Source: DATAEK01 sp036258055 (GTDB taxonomy: Bacteria > Acidobacteriota > Vicinamibacteria > Vicinamibacterales > 2-12-FULL-66-21). From it: 29,990 nucleotides of DNA. The translations under genes and the position numbers were made by a program. Location: positions 1-29,990 of the forward strand of contig DATAEK010000414.1 in the NCBI GenBank assembly GCA_036258055.1, read 5' to 3'. Below the pieces are notes generated by a model. It had not been told where the DNA came from. It made no database searches and saw only the letters and a program-made list of their open reading frames with translations. Shown here piece by piece: positions 14,452-23,221 of this stretch; the first letter of the stretch is position 1, and the number at the start of each line of letters is the position of its first letter.

Positions 14452-17400
14452 ATGAGCACCACTCGGACTCGCGGGCGGGGCACGAGCGCGGCCCCGACAG
14501 ACAACGAGCCCGCGAACAGCGCACCCCGCCGCCGCATCCGTGGCGCGCCGCTTGCCGCCGCGGTCTGGGCGGCGCTGGTCTTCGCCGTCGTGCCGGCCGC
14601 CGCCCAGACGCCGACAGCGACGACGGGCATCGTGAGCGGCGCCGTCGCGGATGCGTCCGGCGCGATGCTTCCGGGCGTGGCGGTCGTGCTGACCGAACTG
14701 GGCACCAACACCGCGCGTGAGACCGTGACCTCCGCGTCCGGCCGCTACGTGTTCGTGAACGTGCTGCCGGGCCGCTATCAGATCAAGGCGACGCTCGAAG
14801 GGTTCCAGCAGACGATCGTCCCCGAGCTCATCGTCGAAGTGAACAAGTCGCATGCGGTGGACCTGAAGCTCGAGGTCGGGCGGGTGTCGGAGTCGGTGGA
14901 GGTGGCCGGCGCCACAGCGGTCGTCCTCCAGCGCAACGATTCGAGCGTGATCAACACCCTGTCGGCCGACACCGTGTTGAAGCTGCCGAACCTGACCCGA
15001 TCTATCGAGTCGATCCAGTTCAACCAGCCGCTGGCCATCCCGTATCTCGCTGGCGCGGACAGCAACCGGACCCGTGCCGGATCCGTGGCCGGTGCGCGGA
15101 CCGACCAGAACACCTACACGCTCGACGGCGCCGACGTCTCTGACAACATCGTCGGCGACGGGTTCCTCGAGACGCTGCCCTCGGCCATCGTGCCGCTGCC
15201 GGCCGAGAGCATCGAGGAGTTCAGCACCGCCACGACCAACGCCAACGCGACGTTCGCACGCGCGACCGGCGCGCAGTTCGTGATGGTGACCAAGCGCGGG
15301 TCGAACCGATTCCGCGGCTCCGCCTACCTCTACCGGCAGGACGACGCCCTGAACGCGAACACCTGGGATCGCATTCGCCTCAACCAGCCCAAGCCGCCGC
15401 TGCAGGACACCCGCACGGGGTTCTCGATCGGGGGGCCAATCCGTGAGAACAAAACGTTCTTCTTTTTCAATTACGAAGCGCGGCGCTTCCCGCGCACCTC
15501 ACAGGTAGCCCGTATCGTGCCGACCGACAGCCTGCGCGCGGGCCTGTTGAAGTTTGTGGACGCATCGGGGAACATCGGCACCTACGATCTGCGCGCGTTC
15601 GATCCTCGCGGCATCGGATTGAATCCCGTCGTGTCGAGCGTCTGGTCCCTGCTGCCCGCGGGCAACGATACGAGCCGCGGCGACGGCCTGAACACGACCG
15701 GCTTCACCGACGACGCGGACACAGCGTTCAATCAGGATGCGGCCGTTCTGAGGCTGGACCACAACTTCTCGACCAACTGGCGCGTGGACGCCAACTACCG
15801 CTTCGGAAGCATTCGCGAAACCGGCGCCGCGCAGGCCGACATCGGGGGTCTACTCCCCGGCAACACCAAGGGCAAGCCGGTAGGGCTCGAGGATCTGCCG
15901 CGCGAGCCGCGCCTCTTCGCGGTCGGCGCAACCGGTCAGCTCTCGCCGCGCCTGCTCAACGAAACGCGGTTCTCCTACATCCGCGGGTACCTGGCGTTCA
16001 CGCGGGTCGATCCCTTTCCTCAGGTCCCGACCACCAACGTGGCGCTCGACGTCGGCATCGTCGACGAGCCGATCAATGTCGGCATCCAGCAGGCGCGCTC
16101 GCAGGTGGCCAATCAGCACGCGTACCAGCTGGTGAACAACACGACCTGGCAGCTCGACAAACACACCATGGCCTTTGGCGGCACATGGCGGCGCGAATAC
16201 TTCTACTTCATCCGGACCGACCAGCTCTCGGGCTCGCTCACGACGCCGGTCGCGATCGTAAACCAGGGAAGCAACATCACCATCCCGACGGCTGCGCGTC
16301 CGCCGACGTGCGGCGCTGGCGTGACGACAGGCTGCCTGCTGTCGGCTGACGCCAGCCGATTCACGCAGCTGCTGGCCTCTGGGCTCGGGATCGTGGACAA
16401 CGTCAGCGTGCTGGCCATGCGCGACTCGTCGCTGAACCCGCTATCGCTCGGCACGCCGCAGAACCTCGACACCACGACGGATGCCTTCGAGTTCTACGTG
16501 AACGACTCGTGGCGGCCGACGCCGTCGCTGACATTGAACCTCGGCGTCAACTACCAGTTCAGGCTCGCGCCCCGCGAGAAGGACGATCGGTTCGCGTTCC
16601 TGATCGACAACAAGACCGGCGAAGTCCTGAACAGCGACATCTATCTCGAGCGGGCACGCGCCGCCGCGCTGAACGGCGTGCCGTACAACCCAACGCTCGC
16701 GTTCCAGCCGGTCACGAACGTGGGGCGGAAGACGTACTACGACGTCGACTGGTCCAATCTCGGCCCCCGGCTCGCCGCCACGTGGAACCCGTCGTTCGAG
16801 AACGGCTGGCTGGGCAAGGTCTTTAAACACGACCGGTCCGTCGTGCGCGGCGGATATGGACTGGCGTTCGACCGGACGAACAGCGTCGAACACATCTTCG
16901 CGCTTGGCATGGGGTACGGCGCCAACCTGAGCCTGCTGGCTCCGCGCTGCAACGTGAACGGTGCGGGAGGCACGGGATGCGCGCCGGCGACCGGGGATCT
17001 GTCGGGTTCGTACCGCGTCGGCATCGACGGCCCGGTGCCGATCCCGGCGAATCTTCCGGTCACTGCGCCAATCGTCCCGAGCTCGCTGACCGTTACGCAG
17101 TTCGCCGATCCAAATATCAAGACGGGACGCACGCACAGCTTCAACTTCAGCTACCAGCGTGAGCTGCCGTCACGGTTCATGCTCGATACGGGCTGGGTGT
17201 TGCGTCTCGGCCGGCAGCTTCCGGAGGCGTACGTCCTCAGCTCGGTACCGTATTTCTTCCTCGACAAAGGATCCGGCCAGACGCTGGCGCAGGCGTTCGA
17301 CGCCGTCGCCACGCAGCTGCGGGCGGGCGTCGCCCCGACGAGCGTGACGCCGCAGCCCTGGTTCGAGAATCAGCTCGCGAGCGGCCAGACCGCTGCGATT

Positions 17401-18321
17401 GCGGCGTTGCAGAGCACGTCGTTCATCGACGGCAACCTGAGTGGGCTGTGGCTGCAGATCAATCAGCGCCGCATCCAGCTCGGGCAGGAGCCGCTGAGCA
17501 ATCAGCAGATCCAGACGCTGTGGGCGCGCGGTGACGGCGGCCGCTCGACGTATCAGGCGTTCTACGCGACGGTGCGCCGCCGGACCTCCGCGGGCCTGAC
17601 GTTCTCGGGCACCTACACGCTGTCGTCGACGAAGGATCAGGCGGGCGTTCGCCAGAACGTGACGGGCTCTCCATCATCCGCATTCGATCTCGACATCGAC
17701 TACGGTCCGGCCGATTTCGATCGTCGTCATGTGTTCAACATGACGGCCGTCTACGATCTGCCGTTTGGCAGGAACGGCGGCGGGCTCTCGCGTCTGACCG
17801 GCGGCTGGTACGTCGCGGGAATCTACTCGGCCACGAGCGGCGTGCCGCTCAACGTCTGCCAGCGCGCGGCGGTCTTCGGCGGCGGCCTGTCGTTCACGAA
17901 CTGCGTGGGCGCGGTCCCGATCGGGAACGTCGACACGGGCGTGTTCAAGGGCGTGGCGGGCTCGAACGGCATCGGCACGACGGGCAACCCGGCGACGGGC
18001 GGCTCGGGTATCAACATGTTCGCCGACCCGGCGGCGGCGTATAACGCGTTCCGGCGCGTGCTCATCAGCCAGGACTCGACGTCCAGCCGTGGGTCGCTGA
18101 CGGGCCTTCCCCGTCAGAACCTCGACTTCTCGGTTGGGAAGCGAACCCGAATCACCGGCACGGTCAACGCGGTGTTCACGGTCGAGGCGATCAACCTGTT
18201 CAACGCGCTGATGTACGGCAACGGCAGCCTCAATCTGACCGGCCCGACGAACTTCGGCGTGATCACGTCGCAGGCGAATAGCCCGCGTGTGATCCAGCTG
18301 GGGGTCAGGCTTGAGTTCTAG
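14452..18321 (+). CDS. Oar-like TonB-dependent receptor with N-terminal carboxypeptidase-regulatory domain
   Basis: A 1289-residue outer-membrane protein. A long Arg-rich N-terminus precedes a signal segment (GAPLAAAVWAALVFAVVPAA, 31-50) with likely cleavage near AAAQ. Residues ~58-145 form a carboxypeptidase-regulatory-like beta-sandwich (GIVSGAVADASGAMLPGVAV, SGRYVFVNVLPGRYQIKA). A plug domain follows (SVEVAGATAVVLQRNDSS, NTYTLDGADVSDN, VMVTKRGSNRFRGSAYLY). The remainder is a large beta-barrel ending in VIQLGVRLEF, with the terminal aromatic residue expected for outer-membrane insertion. This architecture is common in Acidobacteriota and in Oar of myxobacteria, and is linked to uptake or export of large molecules. 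GGAGG lies seven bases before the ATG. It is the first gene of a locus with three probable peptide-handling proteins, so peptides are a reasonable substrate guess. Confidence 0.95.
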   Translation: MSTTRTRGRGTSAAPTDNEPANSAPRRRIRGAPLAAAVWAALVFAVVPAAAQTPTATTGIVSGAVADASGAMLPGVAVVLTELGTNTARETVTSASGRYVFVNVLPGRYQIKATLEGFQQTIVPELIVEVNKSHAVDLKLEVGRVSESVEVAGATAVVLQRNDSSVINTLSADTVLKLPNLTRSIESIQFNQPLAIPYLAGADSNRTRAGSVAGARTDQNTYTLDGADVSDNIVGDGFLETLPSAIVPLPAESIEEFSTATTNANATFARATGAQFVMVTKRGSNRFRGSAYLYRQDDALNANTWDRIRLNQPKPPLQDTRTGFSIGGPIRENKTFFFFNYEARRFPRTSQVARIVPTDSLRAGLLKFVDASGNIGTYDLRAFDPRGIGLNPVVSSVWSLLPAGNDTSRGDGLNTTGFTDDADTAFNQDAAVLRLDHNFSTNWRVDANYRFGSIRETGAAQADIGGLLPGNTKGKPVGLEDLPREPRLFAVGATGQLSPRLLNETRFSYIRGYLAFTRVDPFPQVPTTNVALDVGIVDEPINVGIQQARSQVANQHAYQLVNNTTWQLDKHTMAFGGTWRREYFYFIRTDQLSGSLTTPVAIVNQGSNITIPTAARPPTCGAGVTTGCLLSADASRFTQLLASGLGIVDNVSVLAMRDSSLNPLSLGTPQNLDTTTDAFEFYVNDSWRPTPSLTLNLGVNYQFRLAPREKDDRFAFLIDNKTGEVLNSDIYLERARAAALNGVPYNPTLAFQPVTNVGRKTYYDVDWSNLGPRLAATWNPSFENGWLGKVFKHDRSVVRGGYGLAFDRTNSVEHIFALGMGYGANLSLLAPRCNVNGAGGTGCAPATGDLSGSYRVGIDGPVPIPANLPVTAPIVPSSLTVTQFADPNIKTGRTHSFNFSYQRELPSRFMLDTGWVLRLGRQLPEAYVLSSVPYFFLDKGSGQTLAQAFDAVATQLRAGVAPTSVTPQPWFENQLASGQTAAIAALQSTSFIDGNLSGLWLQINQRRIQLGQEPLSNQQIQTLWARGDGGRSTYQAFYATVRRRTSAGLTFSGTYTLSSTKDQAGVRQNVTGSPSSAFDLDIDYGPADFDRRHVFNMTAVYDLPFGRNGGGLSRLTGGWYVAGIYSATSGVPLNVCQRAAVFGGGLSFTNCVGAVPIGNVDTGVFKGVAGSNGIGTTGNPATGGSGINMFADPAAAYNAFRRVLISQDSTSSRGSLTGLPRQNLDFSVGKRTRITGTVNAVFTVEAINLFNALMYGNGSLNLTGPTNFGVITSQANSPRVIQLGVRLEF

Positions 18322-18403
18322 GGGGCCCACCAGGAAGGTCGTCATCGGGTCGGCAACCTCCTCCAGCCGACTCGGCGACGGCCTTCTGACGTGGACGCCG
18401 TTG

Positions 18404-21091
18404 ATGACGGCGTCGCGGCGGCGGAGCCTCAGACGCCGCAGGCTCGCGGCAGTCCTCTGCGGTGTGGCGATCGGGTTGACGATCGTCGCGCTGCTCGAGA
18501 GCCGGGCGCCGGCGGCCGATGTCTACAAGTCGCTGCCGTTCCGCTACATCGGTCCGCCCGGCAATCGCGTCGAAGCCGTGGCCGGCATTCCAGGCGATCC
18601 GACCACGATCTACGCGGGCGCCGCATCCGGCGGCGTGTTCAAGACGACCGACGGCGGGTTGCACTGGGATCCCATCTTCGACGACCAGATCGTCTCGTCG
18701 ATCGGGGCGCTCGCGGTGTCGCCGTCCGATCCGAACATCGTCTGGGTCGGTACCGGAGAAACGTTCATCCGCGGCAACATCTCGGTCGGCAACGGGATCT
18801 ACAAGTCGACCGACGCGGGCAAGTCCTGGACGCATGCCGGGTTGGAAAAGACCGGCCGTATCGCCAGGGTCATCATCGATCCGAAGGATCCCAACGTCGT
18901 CTACGTGGCGGCGCTCGGACACTGCTACGGCCCGCAGCCGGAGCGCGGCGTGTTCCGGACGAAAGACGGCGGCAAATCGTGGGAGCGTGTGCTCTTCGTC
19001 GACGAACAGACCGGCGCCGTCGATCTCGTCATGGACCCGTCGAACCCGCGGACGTTGTTCGCCGCCACGTGGCAATTCTCGATTCTGCCGTGGTGGGCCG
19101 AAAGCGGCGGTCCGGGCAGCGGGATCCACGTGTCGCGCGACGGCGGCTCGACCTGGACGGCGCTGACTGGCCGCGGTCTGGCGGCGCCGCCGTTCGGCCG
19201 GATCGGGCTCGCCGTTTCGCCGAACAACTCGAAACGACTCTACGCCGCGATTGAAACGGCCGATCAGGGCAATCTGTGGCGATCGGAAGACAGCGGCGAG
19301 AGCTGGGCCCTCGTCAGCAAGGACGGCAGTATCAACAGGCGCGCGCGCTATTTCTCGCGCTTCGGCGTGTCTCCGGACAACGCCGATGAAGTCTACTTTC
19401 TGACACAGTCCCTCACCCGTTCGATCGACGGCGGCGCAACGTTGAAACCAATCGAGGAGGTCTATCCGGATCAGCACGACATCTGGATCGATCCACAAAA
19501 TGGCAACCGCGTGATCGTCGCCAACGATCGCTACGTGAACATCTCACTCAATCGCGGCCGCTCCTGGTTCCGCGCAGGACTTCCCATCGCGCAAATCTAT
19601 CGCGTCGGCGTGGACCGGCAGATTCCCTACAATGTTTACGGCGCGCGGCAGGATGGCCCGACCTACCGCGGTCCGAGCAACAGCCTCGTGCCGAACGGCT
19701 TCATCACCGACGAGCACTGGGAGTACGCCGGCTACAGCGAGAGCGGCTGGGCGATACCCGACAACGGCAACGACGAGATCCTCTGGGTCAGCGACAACCG
19801 CCACGTCGAGCGCTACCACACCCGGGCAAAGTCGACGCGTGACGCCAACCCGTGGCCGGCCACTGGACAGCGCGGCGGCGGTGCCGACACGCGCACCGAG
19901 CGGCAGTTCCGGACGAACTGGACCGCGGCCTTCGCGCTCTCACCGCACGATCCCCGCACGGCGTATGCCGGCAGCCAGTTCGTCCACCGCACGACGGACA
20001 GCGGACAGACGTGGACGGTCATCAGCCCGGATCTCACGACGAACGACAAGACGAAGTTCGGGCCGTCCCCGGGACTCGGCCCGGATAACCAGGACGCGTA
20101 CTGCGTGCTCTTCGCGATCGCTGAATCGCCAGCGGTCCGCGGCGTCATCTGGGCCGGCAGCAACGACGGGCTGGTGCACGTCAGCAGAGACGACGGCAAG
20201 ACCTGGACGAACGTGACCGCCGCGATTCCGAACCTCGCCCCGACCGGTTCAATCAGCAGCATCGAACCGTCGCGCTACGATGGCGGTGCCGCGTATGTGA
20301 CGGTCGATCGCCATCGGGCCAACGACAACAGCCCGTACATCTTCAAGACCGAGGACTACGGACAAACCTGGAAGGCCGTCGGCACCACGATTCCCAAAAG
20401 CATCTTCAGCTACGTCCGGGTCGTGCGTGAGGATCCGAAGCGCAAAGGCCTCCTGTACGCGGGCACTGAAAACGGGATCTTCTTTTCGACCGACGACGGC
20501 GCGACGTGGATGCCGCTGCAGAACAACCTGCCGCACGCGCCGGTGAGCTGGATGGTGATCCAGCCCGACTTCAACGACCTGGTGATCTCCACGTTCGGCC
20601 GCGGCTTCTGGATCCTGGACGATCTCTCGCCGATTCAGCAGCTCACGCCCGAGGCGCTCGCCTCCAGTCATGTCTTGTTCGAACCTCGGGCCGGGTACCT
20701 GTTCAGGCCGGGGCCGGCGCTCGTGGGAAGTAATCTCGCCGCGGATTTCGACACGCCGTCGAGTGCAGGGCGCAACCCGCCGACCGGTGCATCGATCAAC
20801 TACTATCTCCGCGCGGCGGCGACCACGCCCGTCGCGCTCACGATCCTGGATCCGGCAGGGGCTGCGATCAGGACGCTCGAAGGGACGCGCACGCCGGGCA
20901 TCAACCGTGTGTGGTGGGATCTCTACGCCGAGGCGCCGCGCGGTGGATCGCGCGGGCTGCCCTTCGGCCCGATGAATCGGCCGACGCCGCTCGTGCCGCC
21001 CGGCGTCTACACCGTCAAGCTGTCGGTCGAAGGCAAGGCGTATCAGACGAAGCTCACGCTTCGGAAAGATCCGAACGCCGACTGGCAATAG
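18404..21091 (+). CDS. Exported Asp-box beta-propeller protein (sortilin/VPS10-like)
   Basis: An 895-residue protein with a signal sequence (Arg-rich start, then LAAVLCGVAIGLTIVALL at 14-31). About ten Asp-box (BNR) motifs are visible along it, for example TTDGGLHW, STDAGKSW, TKDGGKSW, SRDGGSTW, TTDSGQTW, SRDDGKTW and STDDGATW. This indicates one or two large propellers of the VPS10/sortilin kind. The propeller closes at ISTFGRGFWILDDLSPIQ. A FlgD-like C-terminal beta domain (PVALTILDPAGAAIRTLEG, GINRVWWDLYAEAP) follows. The open frame extends up to a TTG at 18311 inside the receptor gene, but I chose the ATG at 18404 because it gives a proper signal peptide. No ribosome-binding site is obvious. 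In eukaryotes such propellers bind peptides; no bacterial function is established, and a peptide- or glycan-binding role is inferred from the neighbours. Confidence 0.87.
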   Translation: MTASRRRSLRRRRLAAVLCGVAIGLTIVALLESRAPAADVYKSLPFRYIGPPGNRVEAVAGIPGDPTTIYAGAASGGVFKTTDGGLHWDPIFDDQIVSSIGALAVSPSDPNIVWVGTGETFIRGNISVGNGIYKSTDAGKSWTHAGLEKTGRIARVIIDPKDPNVVYVAALGHCYGPQPERGVFRTKDGGKSWERVLFVDEQTGAVDLVMDPSNPRTLFAATWQFSILPWWAESGGPGSGIHVSRDGGSTWTALTGRGLAAPPFGRIGLAVSPNNSKRLYAAIETADQGNLWRSEDSGESWALVSKDGSINRRARYFSRFGVSPDNADEVYFLTQSLTRSIDGGATLKPIEEVYPDQHDIWIDPQNGNRVIVANDRYVNISLNRGRSWFRAGLPIAQIYRVGVDRQIPYNVYGARQDGPTYRGPSNSLVPNGFITDEHWEYAGYSESGWAIPDNGNDEILWVSDNRHVERYHTRAKSTRDANPWPATGQRGGGADTRTERQFRTNWTAAFALSPHDPRTAYAGSQFVHRTTDSGQTWTVISPDLTTNDKTKFGPSPGLGPDNQDAYCVLFAIAESPAVRGVIWAGSNDGLVHVSRDDGKTWTNVTAAIPNLAPTGSISSIEPSRYDGGAAYVTVDRHRANDNSPYIFKTEDYGQTWKAVGTTIPKSIFSYVRVVREDPKRKGLLYAGTENGIFFSTDDGATWMPLQNNLPHAPVSWMVIQPDFNDLVISTFGRGFWILDDLSPIQQLTPEALASSHVLFEPRAGYLFRPGPALVGSNLAADFDTPSSAGRNPPTGASINYYLRAAATTPVALTILDPAGAAIRTLEGTRTPGINRVWWDLYAEAPRGGSRGLPFGPMNRPTPLVPPGVYTVKLSVEGKAYQTKLTLRKDPNADWQ

Positions 21092-21118
21092 AACGGCGTC
21101 GAACGATTGGAGGACTCC

Positions 21119-22942
21119 GTGGCCACTAGTGACATCTTCAAGGACGAGGCGCTCGAAGCTGCTGCGCACCGTGCCATCCGCGTCGACGAACCTCGCGCGC
21201 TGCTCGATCGCTTCTCCACGCTCGTTCGTGAGTCCGGCACACCCGAGGAAGAAGCCGCCGGCCACTACATCGTCGAGCGGCTGCAGGCGCTGGGCGTGCC
21301 GGTCACGTTGCACACACCTGATCTCTACATCTCGCTGCCGGTGAAGTCGGAGCTGCGCGTGTCGGCCAACGGCAAGGAGCAGACGATTCGATCGCGGCCT
21401 CCCTCCATGGCGCGTTCGACCGATGGGGCGGAGGTTACCGGCCAGATCTGCTACGTGCCGTCCAAGTTCGCGGCGGGAACGATGACGCTCTTCGATACAC
21501 CCGACGCCGCGCGGCGTGACGATGCGGGCGCCGATCCGGTTGCCGGACGGATCGTGCTGACCGAGGGGTTCTCGATGCCGGGTCCCGTGCAGGCGTTCGA
21601 GCGGCGCGGCGCCATCGGCCAGATCTACGTGCATCCCGGCGAGAACATCCACGAAGGGATCTGCACGTCGATCTGGGGCGCACCAACGCCCGAGAGCATC
21701 GGGCGAAAGCCGACCGTCCCGGTGGTCTGTATCAACCGGCCAGACGGCGAAGCACTGGTCGCCGCCGTCCAGGCCGGTACCGTTCGGGCGACGCTGCGCA
21801 CGTGGCTGCGCGAAGGATGGATGAAGTGCCTGCTGCCGGTCGTGGAGATTCGCGGGCAGCAGGATCCGGATGAATTCCTGCTCGTGCACGGCCACTACGA
21901 CTCCTGGTACGTCGGGATCGGAGACAACGCGACAGGCGACGCGACGCTGCTGGAGCTGGCGCGCGTGCTGTGGAGCCTCCGCGATCAGCTGAAGCGCAGC
22001 GTGCGCATCGCCTGGTGGCCGGGACACTCCACAGGCCGCTACGCGGGATCGACGTGGTACGCGGACACGTTCGCCGACGAGCTCGACGAATGGTGCATTG
22101 CGCAGCTCAACATCGACTCTCCGGGATGCGCCGGTGCCACGGCGTACGAGGAAGTGATGTGGATGGCCGAAGCGAAGCGTCTGTGCACCACCGCGATCCG
22201 GGACGCGCTCGATTCTCCCTCCCAGGGTGTCCGGCCGCTTCGCGCCGGTGATTACTCCTTCAACCAGATCGGGCCGACCGGTCTCTACATGCTGCTATCG
22301 AACATTCCAGCCGAAGAGCGCAAGGCTCGCGGCTTCTACGCCGTCGGCGGCTGCGGCGGCAACATCGCCTGGCACACGCCCGACGACCTCATGCCAGTTG
22401 CCGATCTCGACATCATGCGGCGGGACCTCGCCGTGTATCTGACGACGATCGTGCGCGTGCTGAACTCGCCGCTCCATCCGTTCGACTACATCGCCGCCGT
22501 CGACGAGATTCGATCGGTGGTCGAGGGCTATCACAAAGCCGCGGGCGGCGAAGTCGACCTGTCGCCGGTTGTGGAAGACCTCAACGACCTTCGCGACGAT
22601 ATCGCGGCGTGGCGTACGATGTCCGACGCGCGGATGCGCGGACAGAGCGCGGCCGCCGAGCGGCGGCAGGCGAATGCGCTGCTCCGCCGAATCGCCCGGA
22701 CGCTGGTGCCGATCAACTATGCACGCGGCGAACGCTTCGATCACGACCCAGCCGTCAAGTTCGGTCCCGTACCTCGACTCGAAGCGGCCGCGACGATCGG
22801 CAAGGCTGCGCCGGAGCTCCGTGCGTTCATCCGGACCGGCCTGATCCGCGAGCGCAACAAGATCCGCGCGCTGCTGCGATCGCTTCGGCGGGAGGTGCGG
22901 GCCGCATCCGAACAGCGGGCCATGAACGGCACGCCAGCCTAG
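21119..22942 (+). CDS. M28-family peptidase-like protein with altered active site
   Basis: A 607-residue protein. A PA-type insert occupies ~105-235 (AGRIVLTEGFSMPG, GAIGQIYVHPGENIHEG), flanked by the M28 metallopeptidase fold. Four expected metal-ligand positions are visible: His259 in HGHYDSW, Asp269 in GIGDNATGDATLLELARV, Asp333 in AQLNIDSPGC and His419 in NIAWHTPDD. The Glu-Glu pair that supplies the base and a ligand should fall at 303-304, but there the sequence is His-Ser (RIAWWPGHSTGRYAGSTWY). The C-terminal ~150 residues are helical. No signal peptide is present, unlike the neighbours. The start is the GTG at 21119 with GGAGG five bases upstream; a TTG at 21107 is rejected. The gap to the propeller gene is 27 bases, so they are co-transcribed. 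Confidence 0.85.
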   Translation: MATSDIFKDEALEAAAHRAIRVDEPRALLDRFSTLVRESGTPEEEAAGHYIVERLQALGVPVTLHTPDLYISLPVKSELRVSANGKEQTIRSRPPSMARSTDGAEVTGQICYVPSKFAAGTMTLFDTPDAARRDDAGADPVAGRIVLTEGFSMPGPVQAFERRGAIGQIYVHPGENIHEGICTSIWGAPTPESIGRKPTVPVVCINRPDGEALVAAVQAGTVRATLRTWLREGWMKCLLPVVEIRGQQDPDEFLLVHGHYDSWYVGIGDNATGDATLLELARVLWSLRDQLKRSVRIAWWPGHSTGRYAGSTWYADTFADELDEWCIAQLNIDSPGCAGATAYEEVMWMAEAKRLCTTAIRDALDSPSQGVRPLRAGDYSFNQIGPTGLYMLLSNIPAEERKARGFYAVGGCGGNIAWHTPDDLMPVADLDIMRRDLAVYLTTIVRVLNSPLHPFDYIAAVDEIRSVVEGYHKAAGGEVDLSPVVEDLNDLRDDIAAWRTMSDARMRGQSAAAERRQANALLRRIARTLVPINYARGERFDHDPAVKFGPVPRLEAAATIGKAAPELRAFIRTGLIRERNKIRALLRSLRREVRAASEQRAMNGTPA

Positions 22943-22957
22943 CCGGCCTTCGGCCGG
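22943..22957 (+). terminator. GC hairpin directly after the M28 gene stop
   Basis: CCGGCC (22943-22948) pairs with GGCCGG (22952-22957) across a TTC loop, starting at the base after the TAG stop. The following bases are the heptamer array rather than a T-tract. It may mark the 3' end of the receptor-propeller-M28 transcript; termination is not proven. Confidence 0.4.
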
Positions 22958-22985
22958 ATGGTAAATGGGACATGGGCCATGGGCG
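22958..22985 (+). repeat. Heptamer tandem repeat, ATGGGNN family, four units
   Basis: Four in-phase 7-base units: ATGGTAA, ATGGGAC, ATGGGCC, ATGGGCG. They begin immediately after the hairpin that follows the M28 stop codon. Same family and period as the arrays at 4151 and 25312. Confidence 0.8.
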
Positions 22986-23009
22986 TGCTGGGCTGTCGAT
23001 GAAATAGAA

Positions 23010-23163
23010 GCAGGCGTTTGTATCAGCAGCGCCTGCGGCCGCAGCCGAGCGCGGATGCGCGAGGCTGCAGCGAGCGGCAGCCTTGAGCTGTTGCGAACCG
23101 CAAACGTGGTGAGCAACTGAGGCGGGGGTGGGGCCCCGCCGATTGAAAAAAGTCGGGCCCCAC
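23010..23163. other. Inverted-repeat-rich non-coding segment before the S9 peptidase gene
   Basis: Several pairings crowd into ~150 bases. GCAGGCG (23010-23016) pairs with CGCCTGC (23030-23036). A 12-base palindrome CTGCGGCCGCAG follows. GTGGGGCCC (23128-23136) pairs with GGGCCCCAC (23155-23163) around an A-rich loop. No coding frame is convincing. It could be a structured RNA leader, a relic of a dispersed repeat element, or a terminator-promoter region. Confidence 0.4.
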
Positions 23164-23221
23164 GAGCCGTGATAAATGCTGACTGAACGTCGCTGATTAC
23201 TTGAGCGGCCAGGAGAGAAAA

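Noticed and set aside
20249..22027. 592-codon antisense frame across the propeller and M28-like genes
   Set aside because: It crosses two well-supported genes and their junction and shows no domain. Its length follows from high GC content.
23143..23176. TTGAAA and GATAAA as a promoter for the S9 peptidase
   Set aside because: The spacing is 22 bases, too long for a sigma-70 type promoter.
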